Assembly (NCBI GenBank): GCA_030770425.1
Contig: JASJFT010000125.1
Location: 1 to 64,000 of the forward strand
Length of the DNA stretch: 64,000 bases
DNA from: Darksidea phi
Lineage: Eukaryota; Ascomycota; Dothideomycetes; Pleosporales; Lentitheciaceae
Direction: 5' to 3'
Made by a program: the position numbers and the translations under genes. The notes below the pieces were generated by a model, which saw nothing but the letters and a program-made list of their open reading frames with translations, had not been told where the DNA came from and did no database searches. This document shows positions 36,538 through 48,299 of this stretch, piece after piece. Position 1 is the stretch's first letter, and every line of letters begins with the position of its first letter.

Positions 36538-38130
36538 TCATCTGAGCGTAGCAGGCGACATAGGTCTAGGTTCAGGCGAAGTAGCTGTACTAACACTGAC
36601 CTCACTCGACCCACTACTCCCCACCTTTCTCCCCTTATAACTTAGATCATCCATCCGAACCAGTTGCTCTTCGTCACCCCCATTCATCCCATGCGTAACC
36701 TCAAAGCTCTTGGTATACGTTATCCCATTGTTGTTCATCCTTCCGTCAAATCCATTCGCACTCCCACTCCTCTGGTCCCTACCGAGTCGACTTCCCACCG
36801 CACTTGACAGATTCCCGCTCTTGCCCGTGTGAGGACCGCTTGCGTAGTACTGGTTTGATGTAGGGATACGGGTCGTACCCAGGAGTTTGGGGAAGGCGTG
36901 GACGAGAAGAACGCGCAGCGCGGGCATACAGGCGCACATTATGCCCACGTTGATTTCAATGGTGGACCAGTTGCTTACGTCAGCTTGGTCCCAGGTGGGG
37001 TTTGTGGAGTTGGCGAAGTGGATGAGAGACTGGAGGCGGATAATGGATACGACGGTGACGCTACAGCCCTCGATTAGCTTGGTATATTGGATGGTTTCAG
37101 GGGCACGAACAAGGTTCCAACGCAGAACATGAGAGCGACACTGATTTTCTTCTTCCATGCCAACTTGAGCGAGAAGACTTGAGAAAGTGGAAGTGCCAGC
37201 ATCCAGAAATCCAGCGCGATGCTGACAGCAGCGTTCGCCCAGCCCAATGCGTTGATGTCAACACACCTCCCATTGTGCTCATCAAACAACTGGGTCCAAT
37301 AGTAGCTGATGGGCTGGCATTGGAAGATAGCCGCGATCACGAACGCGATTCCATATGCAATGTCGAACGCGATCGTCCCCCAGATAAAGCGTCTTATATT
37401 TCTCCCGGGAAATATGCGCAGGTAGAAGAACAGGAGCGAGAGCTTGAGGAGCGCGACAATGAGAAAGTAGAGAATCTCCATGACGTAGAACCAGCGAGTA
37501 AAGTCGATGATATCCTCAAACGGTAGGGTCCAGACATCTCTACCGAGGCCGGTAGCGATGGTGCCTTTGTCGGTTATGACGGTTTGGGGGACACCAGAGA
37601 GTAGGGTGGCGAGGATGAGGTAGTCGTCCCAGCCGAGCTCAGCTACGGAGAATTTTGCTTTGTATACAATTCGCAAGCAAACGCACAAGGCAGACGCGAC
37701 ACCCAAGCCGATGTTTGTAGCTCGAAGTGATGCCACTCTACTGCGAACTGGCGCACCGCACAAGGTCATGGTAGCATTCTTGGTCGCTAAAGATGGTAAG
37801 CAGGAGGGAAATATGAGTTAGTCGGAATGCATACCCAGTGCCCCTTTTGTGGAACATGACGACAACACGCAGACCTCCACGCTGCTCTGCAGCTGAGTAT
37901 CCAGACAGATACATCTTGCATCTGTTGGAGCGCAAAGCGACTTCGCAAGTCCCGATTTGAGGCATGATTGCTAGAGAAGATCGTCAGTCCTTGCAAGGAA
38001 CTAAGGCACCGTTGGTACATACTGCACAGGGGGGCAAGCGCGCAACCGCCGCAATCAGACTGGAGCTCTGGGCGAAGCCGAAGGGAGAGAATACCAAAAG
38101 CAGAAGCCAGACGCAGATCAAACTCCTCAT
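36538..38130 (-). CDS. CFEM-domain Pth11-like membrane receptor
   Basis: Predicted 480-aa protein in four exons: 38130-38023, 37970-37835, 37786-37111 and 37060-36538. It is a fungal GPCR-like protein for sensing surface or host cues at the plasma membrane. A signal peptide (MRSLICVWLLLLVFSPFGFA) is followed by a CFEM domain whose eight cysteines appear only after splicing three exons: PPCA, QSC, SLC, ARC, ICL, EVC, SSC, TLC. Seven helices of the rhodopsin-like fungal domain follow (WDDYLILATLLSG, STIEINVGIMCACMPALR). The tail is Ser-rich and cytoplasmic. The third intron uses a weak donor, GTTCGT, chosen because it restores the conserved TFVTVVSIIRLQS. An upstream in-frame ATG at 38199 would hide the signal peptide. 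Confidence 0.9.
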
Positions 38131-40414
38131 TGTAAGGTCTCGTACGCACGCGAAGCGCAAGACTCTACCAGAGAGAATGTAAAGAATAGAAAGTGACAAA
38201 AGGGAGAAAATTTGAGAGACAACCCAAGTTCGTCGAGGGGCCCTTCGCCACGCTTAAATTAATCAATAGCTACCGTGACATCTCAAAACCGTTGGATGAA
38301 TGCTTTATCCGTGTGAAACTTAGCGCTGGTCAAGCTTCGTGGCGCTCGGTAGCCCTTGAGGGTAAAAGCGGATCAGTGGTATCCGCCCATGCCACCTCAA
38401 CCGTGTTAGCTTGCTTCGCCTCACGGCCCGACTTCTGCTGCTAGTATAGTCCGAAGAACGTTTGGGGTTTGTCATGTTTCCCCAACACTGTTCTCGTAGA
38501 ATCAATGGCTTTGTAGGCGAATATGAGAATAGCCTAGCGAAAAATCTGTGCGATTCGCCCTCTGCAGTCGTCTTAAGATGTGGGGCCAGGAACAGTGCAT
38601 TCATCTGCACCCGTTGGCCGGAAGAACTTCCATATTGGATCCGGCGCGAAGCAGCGGAGCACTCAAGGGGAAAACTCTCGCGTGCCGCAAGTGCTATGGG
38701 AAAACTTCAGCTGAGAGTTCGTGGTAAAGAGCATTACGTTCAACATACTCCAGTACATACATTGTGTGTGTGCGTGTAGCGTTGAGTTCTACCTCGGCAT
38801 TGAGTCGGCAGGCTTGGGGCGATGATGTGTCGCCCCACATACATAGAGCGGTGGAAACGGAGCTGGTCCGGGTCTGTTTGGAAGTTTGCTGCGCACGGGC
38901 CGTTTTTACGCTTGCTAATGCATCACACATTGACCTGCGAACTAAGGTTTTCATCACACTGGGTCTTCCACTATCTTCTACAAGGGGGAGCATGAACGGA
39001 CTGTCAGTGGGACACCTTGCACAGCTCGCGGAGAGAGATCTTTTGTATGAAAAATTGCTGTCGCAAAATCGGCCCACTGACAGTCCCACCCCCTTGTAGC
39101 GGACTTCTGAGCTAGCTCCTTCAAAAGGGTATACCTCAGCAATGATACGATATCTCACCACCTAGCATCCCCAGGGCCACTGAAACAATCCCAAGACACC
39201 CTCCTGTTCCGCTCCCCGCTGCCCTCCATTTGTCCTCAAAGTAAACCTCCATCCAATCCGCGGAATAATTCAGAGGCGTCCTGACGTTCATGCCCCAGAA
39301 CGAAACAACGCCGCGCCAAGTTGTACTCAACAACCACAACAACCACAACGGACACAAGCTAACACCTACCTCATCGAGTGCTCCGCTCCGGATCGCGTCC
39401 TGTGCGCTATTTTGTCGTAGGCGTCAATATATCTAGCCTGCGCTCTTATGCCCTCCCTGCCTTAGCCGGTGTTGCTGAATCATTCTCCAGCCCATCTTTC
39501 TTCGATAAACTTTATATCAACTGCCGTGCTAGTTAGGCATTAACATAGCCTTGCTAATAATAGGCCAGTCATGTAGACTTACTACCGCGTGGCGCTCCTA
39601 GATCTTACCCTTTGTCTGAAATCTTCGTATTCTCAGAGAGAGAGAGAGAAGACTCTCCCCACGTTCCAGACCAACTTCATGACCCGACCAGGTGGCCGAG
39701 CATGAACCCTGTCAACCTAGGGACCTCGCAAAAAGTCGATCTCTGAACTCAGCCTTACAGCCTTCCTGGACCCTTCTCCGCTATCCTTGCTACGAGTCGC
39801 GTATTTGCGCTACTACGACAGATCTGTAGCTCACGGCGGCGCCCGAACTTGCGCTTAACTAATAATGATGATGATCAACATCGATACATTTCTACTCGGT
39901 CAAAAGCCAGAACTCTAGCTCACCGATCCAGCACCAAAACATCGGGCTAAGGAACCTTTCATTGCCACCCACTGATAGACTAGTCAGGCCCGACATACCG
40001 GTACTCGCTTTGCGATCTTTTCCGTTGCTATGCTCCTCCCCTGCGACTCTAAACTTACATATGTGAGCTTCCTATTTCACTGTCTCAGAACTGCAACACT
40101 GAGACAAATCAAGTCGCAGCACCTTTCACACTGTGGTCGACAAAGCATCATGTAAGGAAGCTATTCCTCGCAGTCCCGTTGGCTATCCAAAATCTCACCG
40201 TTTTTGGTACCTCCTCATCCGCCCTGATCATATCAAATTAATGTACAAAAGCCGACAAATCCACTCGCTCGGTGCGCAAGCTCCATTCTTGCTACGCTCA
40301 CTTCCACGTCTGCTTCACAGGGCGCCGAAGCTCCGAAAACAAAGATAATACAATGAGCGCCAGGCGCCGCCAAAACTAGGGGGGATGTGTTCCGTGAAAG
40401 ACAAGTTCTGGCGA
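38131..40414. other. Long intergenic region with one TIR element
   Basis: About 2.3 kb. Apart from the element at 38979-39098 and a short AG microsatellite near 39640, nothing is supportable. A minus-strand frame at 39136-39357 has no ATG. The last 200 bp are probably the U2AF65 3' UTR. Confidence 0.5.
38979..39098. mobile_element. MITE-like element with TA target site
   Basis: 120 bp beginning TACAAGGGGG and ending CCCCCTTGTA. The arms share GGACTGTCAGTGGG with the complement of CCCACTGACAGTCC; the interior has no coding capacity. Its layout (TA, CAA, a run of five G or C, then ATGxACGG) parallels the element at 2825-2953, so the two may belong to related Tc1/mariner/Fot1-type families. Confidence 0.75.
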
Positions 40415-42265
40415 TCACCAAGCCTCCACATCAAAGCTCTCCTCCGAGAACTCCGTCACCACGACCGTCCGCCTGGAGAACTGGCGACCAGCAAGCGCCT
40501 TGATGGCCTTCTGCGCTGACTCTGTGTTGTCGTACTTGATGTAAATCTTGCCAACACCTGCGCTGGAGCGGACGCCTGCAGGGCGGGGGATCTTGACCTC
40601 CAGAATGGGCCCGTACTTTTCGCATTCCTCTTGCACGTCCTCTTTGATCTCTGCAAGCAATTGTTAGCACACGTAGACGGGCGAGATCGTCATCACTTAC
40701 CCTCGTAGTCATCGTCGTTGATGAGCTCGTCTGGCGTGACCATGTTCAAGAGGCAAAGCACGCGGCTCTTCTCCTGGTTCTCGGTAGCATTTGAGCCAGC
40801 TAGCATGGAGATGGCGCCCACGCCGCCGTCAAAGCCGATCTCCTGCTTTACACCGACGGTAGCACGTGTGACTTTGAGGTTACCGTCGCCGAGCGGGATG
40901 CTGTTTAGACCTTCAATGACGGCGTCCACGATATCCTTGTCTTCATACTCGCAAAAGGCGATGCCCTGACAAAGATGTTAGCTATGTTTTGTTCAAGATG
41001 GTACGTGCTTACACGATGTTGCTCGGTGCTTGTGTCCTTGACCAGCACGAATGCCTTGAGGGCGCCAAAAGTCTCGACAAGTTCGCGCACCTGATCTTCC
41101 TCCACATAGGTCGGGATGTTGACGATGCTGAGTTTGTGCGGGCTGTCGTTGACGATGGAAGAGACACCCTCTGCCGATGGGGCACTCTCATCAGCTGACG
41201 GGGTGATGTAGTCTTTGGGCCTTCGGATGGAGAGCCCCTCCTTGTCCGGCGCACCCGCGGCGCTATCCTGCATGACAATGCCATCCATAGCTAAAGCCAC
41301 AGTCGCATCCTCAGCCGTCTTGAACTCGACCAGGGCGTATTCGTGGTTGCTCGCAACCTGCGCGGACAGACAAGGGTTGTTGCTGGACACGACGTTGAGA
41401 CCATTTAGCTGCAGATTGAAGAACTCGACTATATCGTCCGAGGTGGTGTTGTTGGGAAGGTTGTAGATGAAGAGGCGCTTTGCTTGCTTCGCATTGAGCG
41501 GTTGCAGGCCAGACGTAGAGGCGGTGCCCGTGGTCGGGCTTACGAATGCAGCCAGTTTAGAGGGATCCATGGGCGCAGCGCGGGGAGCTCCAGGAAGCGG
41601 GAACATGCCCGACAGCTTGGCCTGCTCCGCCGTGATGTTGTCGTAGCCCGCCGGTTTGATGTCCCACTGGGTCATACGGCGCGGGCGGTGCTGGATATTC
41701 ACATACGAGGACAGGTCGGGAGTCGGCTCGCGCTTCTTCACGGGAGGCGACGCCGACTTCTTCCTCTCACGCCCGCCGAAGCCGCCGCCGTCGCGCCGTC
41801 CGCCGCGTCCCCGATCCTCAAAGTCTCGCTCCCTATCCCGGCGTGGAGGCGCCCGGTTGTCGTCGCGGTCATGGCGCGGGCGTTCACGCCTGGAGTAGGA
41901 ATCGCCCCAATTGCGGTCGTCGCGGCGCTCACGGCGGGCGTACGTATCTTCGCGCTCGCGCTCGCGGTAGTCTCGGCTGGAAGAATACGTGTCGACCTCG
42001 TAGTCACGGCGGGAGTTTTGGCGGGGCGAGCGAGACCTGCGGCGACGGCGGTCACGATCCCCCCCGCGGTCACGGTGGTCATCTCTCGATGACTGCGTCG
42101 TTAGCTTGTGCTGTGCGCACATGGGCGAGGCTTGCACTCACATATGCCCGTGATCCAGCTGAGCGTCCGCCGTCTGTGGTGGTTAGTACATGCGTGGAAC
42201 TGCACAACAGTCAGTACGTCTACTGTACGGCCTGGCTTACCTCGGGAATAACCGTCTCCGTTCAT
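40415..42265 (-). CDS. U2AF large subunit (U2AF65) splicing factor
   Basis: Predicted 545-aa protein in five exons: 42265-42241, 42173-42142, 42092-41013, 40965-40701 and 40650-40415. U2AF65 binds the polypyrimidine tract and recruits U2 snRNP to the 3' splice site. The N-terminus is Arg/Ser/Asp-rich (RS domain). RRM1 begins at KRLFIYNLPNNTTSDDI, RRM2 at HKLSIVNIPTYVEEDQV, and the C-terminal UHM runs from RVLCLLNMVTPDEL through GKIYIKYDNTESAQKAIKAL to DVEAW. The first two exons are only 25 and 32 nt; I chose them because MNGDGYSR plus the following segment joins the RS domain in frame. The gene is divergent from ogg1. Confidence 0.93.
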
Positions 42266-42572
42266 TGCGAAGCTGTCGCGTTGAAGTGTTTGCTGCAGGA
42301 GTTGCCGCTCGCGAAGCACGCTTGGTATTAGCCCAGTCCGATGGTGAAGTGCAAATGATGGAGCGTCGCCGTTGCACGTGTATCTCGATCAAGCGCTTCC
42401 AATGCTGAGAACACGCTGCGTTGCGGGAGCGAGGCGTTCGGCGGTGGTGCGCGTCGTAGTGAAGGAGCCCTGGGAGAAAGTCGAGGCAGACTCGGCAGGC
42501 GGCTTGGCGCCCGACCTACCCCTGTCACACGTGCATCTATCACACAAACAACACTGAGATGTCACCGCAACC
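42266..42572. promoter_or_regulatory. Shared 307-bp promoter of U2AF65 and ogg1
   Basis: The two start codons face away from each other across 307 bp, so both promoters and 5' leaders must fit here or overlap. I see no TATA box. A short upstream ORF (ATG 42559, five sense codons, TGA) overlaps the ogg1 ATG region. Confidence 0.6.
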
Positions 42573-43861
42573 ATGACGCTCAAGGCAGCCGAGTGGCGCA
42601 AGCTGCCTATCTGCCTCACCGAGCTCTGCATAGACACGACATTGCGCTGCGGCCAATCGTTCAGGTAACCCCCTCCCCCCCGTCCTTGTGGTCCTGCATG
42701 AGCTCACGATAATGCAGATGGCGCAAATCGGCCCAAGACGAATGGTCTTGCACCCTCCATGGTCGCATTCTCTCCTTCCGCCAGGACGCGTCCCACCTCC
42801 ACTACCGCGCCATCTTCCCCTCGAACACCCTTCCAACGCCACCCCAGTCCAATCCTCCCTCGACCGCACCCTCAATTGCCTCTGAAGATGACGACACCCT
42901 TGCGCTCGTGAGGCATTACTTCAACCTCGAGCCTAACCTCGCCCAGCTATACGAGCAATGGGCCTCGGCAGATGCAAATTTCAGGAAGAAGGCCCCCAAG
43001 TTCACCGGCGTGCGCATACTGCGCCAGGACCCATGGGAGGCATTGATTGGCTTCATATGCAGTTCGAACAACAACATCAGTCGGATATCTAGCATGGTGC
43101 ACAATCTTTGCAAACATTACGGCCCGCTCATTGGGCATCTCAACGACGAAGCGTACCATGACTTCCCAACACCGGAGGCGCTCGCGGACCCGAAGGTGGA
43201 GGCGCATTTGATGAAGCTCGGCTTCGGATATAGGGCCAAATACATTGCCAAAACAGCACGAATGGTTGCAGACGGCAAAGGCTTAACATGGCTGAACAAT
43301 CTCTGCAACCCCGAAAGTCCCATCTTCGGCCAAGAACCCCACCCTGCAGGTGAACTCATCGACGGAGGACGACAGGGCTACCGGAAAGCACACGACGAAC
43401 TGCTCTCCCTTCACGGTGTCGGACCCAAAGTCGCCGACTGCGTTTGTTTAATGGGGCTGGGGTGGTCCGAGTCAGTACCTGTGGATACACATGTCTGGCA
43501 GATCGCCCAAAGAGATTACAAGTTTGGGAGAGGAAAGCACAGTAGTTTGACGGCGGCCACGTATACGGCTGTCGCCAATCACTTTCGGAAGCTGTGGGGG
43601 AAGGAAGCGGGGTGGGCCCACAGTGTGCTTTTTACGGCCGATCTGAAGGCCTTTTCGGAACGTGTAACAGCAAAAGTTGAGGTCAAAGAGGGGGCTATTG
43701 TTGTAAAGGCAGAGCCAGATGGCACACAAGTGGTGGAAGAAGTGGTCAAGAAGGAAACAGTTAAGAGGAAAAGGGTCAAGACAGAGGATAGGGAGGAGCA
43801 AACCCTCGTGGAGGTGAAAAAGGAGGTCGTCACGCGAAGCAAGAGGCGTAAAACCGGGTAG
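42573..43861 (+). CDS. ogg1: 8-oxoguanine DNA glycosylase/AP lyase
   Basis: Predicted 411-aa protein in two exons, 42573-42664 and 42718-43861, with a 53-bp intron and phase 2. It removes 8-oxoG opposite C in base-excision repair, in nucleus and mitochondria. Features: an N-terminal OGG_N-like domain (LRCGQSFRW, formed across the splice; WSCTLHGRILSFRQ); the helix-hairpin-helix and GPD core with LLSLHGVGPKVADC, where K268 is the expected Schiff-base lysine; and PVDTHVWQ with catalytic D287. A Lys/Glu-rich tail with KRKR-like stretches (KKETVKRKRVK) looks like a nuclear localisation signal. The length is slightly above the yeast protein because of this tail. Confidence 0.95.
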
Positions 43862-44789
43862 TGCAGAAAACGCTAAATCGAGATACACCCTGCCCGTATA
43901 AAGTATCCATATCCTGCGGGAAAGTGGCTATCCCCGGCCAGGTAAGTTGGGTACCATTACCGACGATAGATACCCTCCATATCTGCCTTCTATCAGCCCA
44001 CTCGCACAACAACCTATGCCATAGCATTGTACGTCGAGGAAGACACTCTTCAGCATTCTCCTTGTTGTCGTTGCAGCCTGGTCCAAGAAGACATCAGGCC
44101 CTTCGTACCTCTTACATCTATGATTACACGGCACCAGTCAAGTCTTCGGCCCAAGACCTGGCGGCGGTGTCGGTTCCGGCTTCATCATTGCTATCAACTT
44201 CGATCGAGGCGTTGAGGTCGATGTAGTTTCTGACGATAAGGACGACGAGGATGGACAATTTACTGATCCTGGGGGTTGAGGCGGCCAGATCGTCGGCCAG
44301 CCAGGCGCCGTTGTCGGGCAATTACCACCATCATTCTCCTGGTCTGGTAGACAGGGTCAGATGTGGGGAGCAAGCTAGTACTACTGGATTTCAAGGATGC
44401 AGTTACGATGGGTGGTCGCGTCACGGTGAAGGTGTGGGGTGACATTGCAGTAGGTTCCAGGTCAAGCTCTTAGTCACGCCAGAGACACCTCCATAATCAC
44501 CAAATCCGAGCCAGCATTATGTTTCTAACCCGTAAACGGAAAGATTACTAAGACCTCATCAAATCGGTCTTCTCACTACGTCGTTAAGTCATTTTCGTTC
44601 GGGAGTCACGTAGGAACGAAAGCGAGTGCCAAATGGGTGTTGCACCATTGTATGGTAGATATCTCGCCAGAATGTGTAACCCAGGAAGAGAAGAAATATT
44701 TGGTGATAGTAATCCTAAGAACATTAGAAAAAAAAAAGCTGACACCTCCAATCGCAGTTCATCATTGCTCTGCGCTTCACCTCTACACC
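43862..44789. other. Convergent intergenic region
   Basis: About 930 bp between the 3' ends of ogg1 and the dehydrogenase gene. Several short ORFs on both strands; none supportable. Confidence 0.5.
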
Positions 44790-45817
44790 TCACAAGTTAC
44801 CCGTCACCCCCGGCTTAATCGCTTCCAACTTGGCACATAGTTCCGCCCATACGCGATTCTGCACCTCATATCCCTCCTTGCTTAGCACAAACTCACTCGG
44901 CAACTCAATCGTGCAATCGGAGATGTAGTGTCCGTGCGTTTCAGCACCGGCGCTAGCTGAGTATACCAGGTTTCTGCTGCCTGCCTCGGTGGTGCGGCCA
45001 AGTAAGAAGAGCATAATTGTGAGACCCCAGCCGCTTTCGCGTGAGAGTTCGCTATATCAATGTTAGAATGTGTACGGAAAATAATTGGGACGCAAACTTA
45101 CGAGTAGCAGAGGCCAGGGTTCACGGTATTTATCGTCACAGGGATTGCCTGCGCTGCTCTGCGATCCGTCATCGCCCTCGTGCAAAGTACGTCGAGAAGC
45201 TTGGAGACTTGGTATCGGTTCGCCATATCAATACCTTCCTTTTTTGTGCTTAATTCAGCGAAGATCCTGCCCTCAGGTGCATCTTTTTGTGGAAATTTGG
45301 CCCAGAAATGGACTTCGGACGCCACAATGGTGAGATTTGATCGCCTGTTGAACTTGTTGGCCGTTTGTTTGAGTTGAGGGAGCAGCGAGAGCGCGAGGAG
45401 GAATGTAGACACGACGTTGACGGTAATGGTTGATTCGTCCTCTTCCATCAACTCCCACTCGCTTCTCGCTACACCCGCATTCAACAACGCGATATCCAGC
45501 CGCTCCACCTCTTTCGCAAGCTTCGCCGCAAACTCTAAACAGGACTCGTATGACGACATGTCGAGATGGCGTACTTGGACTACATTCTTCTTCCCGGTAG
45601 TCTTCTCAATGTCGGCTTTAGCTGCTTCCCCTTTCTCTAGAGAGCGCACGGCGAGGATAACGGTAGAGGCACCGAGCTGTGTGAAGTGTCGTGCCGCTTC
45701 TTTCCCGAGGCCGACATTGGAGCCGGTTACGAGGATGGTTTGGTTGGAATATGAGCCAGTCGGTTTGGGGAGAGTTTTGACAAGTTGATTGTAGACGAAT
45801 TGGGGAAAGGACGGCAT
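44790..45817 (-). CDS. Short-chain dehydrogenase/reductase
   Basis: Predicted 325-aa protein in two exons, 45817-45102 and 45051-44790 (50-bp GTAAGT..TAG intron). It is an NAD(P)-dependent oxidoreductase with a Rossmann fold, of the retinol-dehydrogenase/WW-oxidoreductase-like group common in fungi. Motifs: cofactor-binding TGSNVGLG (31-38), NAG (113-115), Asn 134, catalytic Ser 167 in IVASEVH, and YQVSK with Y202 and K206. All catalytic residues are present. The substrate cannot be predicted, and no biosynthetic partner genes are adjacent. Confidence 0.92.
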
Positions 45818-46901
45818 GGTGAACTGATTGTTTGTAAATATCTATCACAGTGAGGGCTCAGGATGAATTACTGTGAGGAAATAGAAGTGAAGACTGCGGT
45901 TGATTGTGAAAGCTCTGTATGAGTGCAGCTTATATAGAACAGAATGAGGCGTAGCAGCCAGGAGCAGTAATGTGACCTGATCTAGTGTGTGAGCTAGCCT
46001 GATAATATCGGATATTACGGGCGTAGTTGGTCTTCGAAATAAGTCGATTGAGGCGGGAGGGACAAATGCGGTGGTGAGCAGTTTTGATCTCGAAGTAATG
46101 CAAAATGTTATAGATTGAGTGAATTTACCCACGCAACGATGTCCATCTTTTTATACGATCTCAACAAGCTAACTTGTCTGTTACCTTCTCACGACCTTGC
46201 AATCATGACAACCATCGCCGTAACTCCGACGCAAGGTTGTTCTCCCTTCCGGCGATAACTGGACTTTAGAATGGCCACCTCCCATTGGTTCGTCTGCAAG
46301 AAGCAATTCCGCAGGATGTGTTGCAGTGGTGCAGCCTTGTGCAATCAGCTTATTATCTGCCGCCATCCGTTTGGAGAGCCCTTGGCACCGGGGGAGGTCG
46401 CTGTATGCAGGCCCGGCCGGGAAACGGTGTGGGCTTAAGTCCGCTCAAGTTCGCGCCATGTCGCAGGTGCCAAAGGAAGGATTTCGGGCTCACAGCGAGC
46501 AAGATTATCTGATCAAGATTATCTGATCAACCATTTACAACTGATAGACGCATGCTCACCGGGGTGTTATGGGAAGCGCGTTGCAAATGTAGGTTAGGTT
46601 TGCGTGTTCGTGAGTAAAGGTAGCGATCGCGTCAACTGCTTCTGCAGTGAGATTTCCTTTTTTTTTTTTTGTGTGTGCGGGTCAAGAGCCTTTTGGCTCC
46701 CCACCAAGCTTAATAATGACTCTTCTCAACCATACTTTGAGTATGGGTATAAAAGTTACCTGTGCGAATAGTTCGTTCATCTCCAGTACTCATCGATCGA
46801 ATGAAATCGAAGCCGCTCAGTGATCAGTTTTCGTTGTTCAAGGTACTTCCACTTTCAAGATCTCTTCACCCTCCCAACTGTGATTAGCCTATTCTTCAAC
46901 C
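45818..46901. other. Intergenic region with a TATA box
   Basis: About 1.1 kb between divergent genes. Short ORFs near 46181-46526 lack support. A poly-T run lies at about 46657-46670. TATAAAA at 46748-46754 sits 148 bp before the ATG of the next gene. Confidence 0.5.
46748..46754 (+). promoter_or_regulatory. TATA box of the 238-aa orphan gene
   Basis: Perfect TATAAAA in GGGTATAAAAGTTACC, with CT-rich sequence and CA initiator-like sites downstream before the ATG at 46902. Confidence 0.5.
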
Positions 46902-47809
46902 ATGGCATCCCCCATCCCACAAACTAAGGAAAACTCCTTCTATCAAACCGATCTGGTCATCTTTCCAAAGGCCGTAGTAAAAGCTTTCGAGGCTATTCTT
47001 GTGAGCGACTTGGGGGAGTATGAGCAAGTCTTCGGGTGCATGAAGGTGCGACGACGATTCACAGTTACGGCTCATACAAGACATTTGCATGGCAAAACTT
47101 GGAATGAAAGGATTTCCCTTGCCGGTCACAGTAGACTTCGGGAATTTACCAAATGTGCCACCAATAAAATTGGCCAATTTGGTAGACCCTCTAGCATCAC
47201 GAATTGACGGCTTCCCCGTAATTTAGGATCCGAATGTTATTTGCGGTGGTATCCCGGCAACCCAAGACTCTTTCACGGACGATATGTGGACGTTCATGAC
47301 TTTGCCGGACGACCGCTTGGATCCACGCCATTATCTTGCGGATCCATCTCTCCTCTTGGTCAAAAACAATGGAGATTTTGAGGCCAACACAAAGTGCATC
47401 AATCTTGATGCTCCTGGTACCCTGGGTTCGTACATATACACAGACGACATCTTTTACTTTGGGTGGGACTCTTTCGCCCGAAACGACCATGATGCAATCG
47501 GCGACAAGTGCAGGTTCAGGATATTTGCGAATATCCATTGCAACCCAGACGATGACTATTACAAGCTCTACGACGGTGTTCAGAGAAGGAAGCTTCCCTT
47601 CAACGTTCGGCTTTGGTATTCAAGTCCGGCAGTCGTGAATTGGTGGAAAAGTCTAGGTGGAAGTATACGTTCGACCAAGGCGACGAGGTAGGCGTGTGGT
47701 CGCAAAGATCCTATTTCGTTCCCTTGGTCTCTGGAGGCGCTCTGTCTGTCAATACCCGATGTTTGACAGTAATGGAAGCGTCAGCTGGATCGGACGCTAC
47801 CATTCCTAA
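46902..47809 (+). CDS. Orphan four-exon gene, 238 aa
   Basis: Exons 46902-47000, 47065-47181, 47227-47687 and 47770-47809. The introns (64, 45 and 82 bp) all have GT..AG ends with matching phases. Without them the frame is broken by apparent stops and frameshifts, so splicing explains it neatly. The protein has a helical N-terminus (FPKAVVKAFEAIL), then a segment rich in aromatic and acidic residues, probably beta (GSYIYTDDIFYFGWDSFARN, IHCNPDDDYYKLYDG), and ends SNGSVSWIGRYHS. There is no signal peptide. I do not recognise the family. A TATA box lies upstream and decayed repeats begin about 500 bp downstream. The last intron is the least certain. Confidence 0.6.
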
Positions 47810-48299
47810 GAATAGTCAGATGGTCTGAGAAACCCGCTTGGACCCATCGCCTAGAATGTTGGCCGATAGCTACCGTCCGTTACTGTCTGCAGAGACGTCG
47901 TGCCAGGATGGCGGGATGGCTTTAAAAAACTGTAATGGTTTCAATGGCGAGAGTCCGATAGAGATGAAAGCTTCAAGGTTCTATGGGTGTACTGGGAAGT
48001 ATGTACCTGCGTGATTTAATCCATAGCAAGAACAAGTCGTTAGTATAGAGATAGGCGATAATCGGGGGTAATTCATGATCAGATTGCACAGAGTCCGGTT
48101 TTTGCACCCACTTTTTCCCGAGATTAGTTCCAACCTACCATAGGTACCAACGTGATCTCTTTAGATTTGGAAGGTTTCAAGGTTAAATGCTGTGACACGT
48201 TTTTCTAGCAACGGAAACATGTTTAGATATCGCTGCAAAGAACTGTACGTCTTATAACGTCTGTTCACCCGTAACGGAACAACCGTCGTAATGAAAAAA
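47810..48299. other. Intergenic region
   Basis: About 490 bp downstream of the orphan gene; nothing seen. Confidence 0.5.

Noticed and set aside
39136..39357. Hydrophobic minus-strand ORF starting with GTG
   Set aside because: No ATG, no splice partner, and no family resemblance.
43861..44226. 121-codon plus-strand ORF after ogg1
   Set aside because: Begins with GTG overlapping the ogg1 stop codon; probably 3' UTR.
47224..47226. Apparent in-frame TAG in the 238-aa orphan gene, first read as a RIP-type nonsense mutation
   Set aside because: A 45-bp intron (47182-47226, GTAGAC..TTTAG) removes it with the phase kept, so splicing is the simpler reading.
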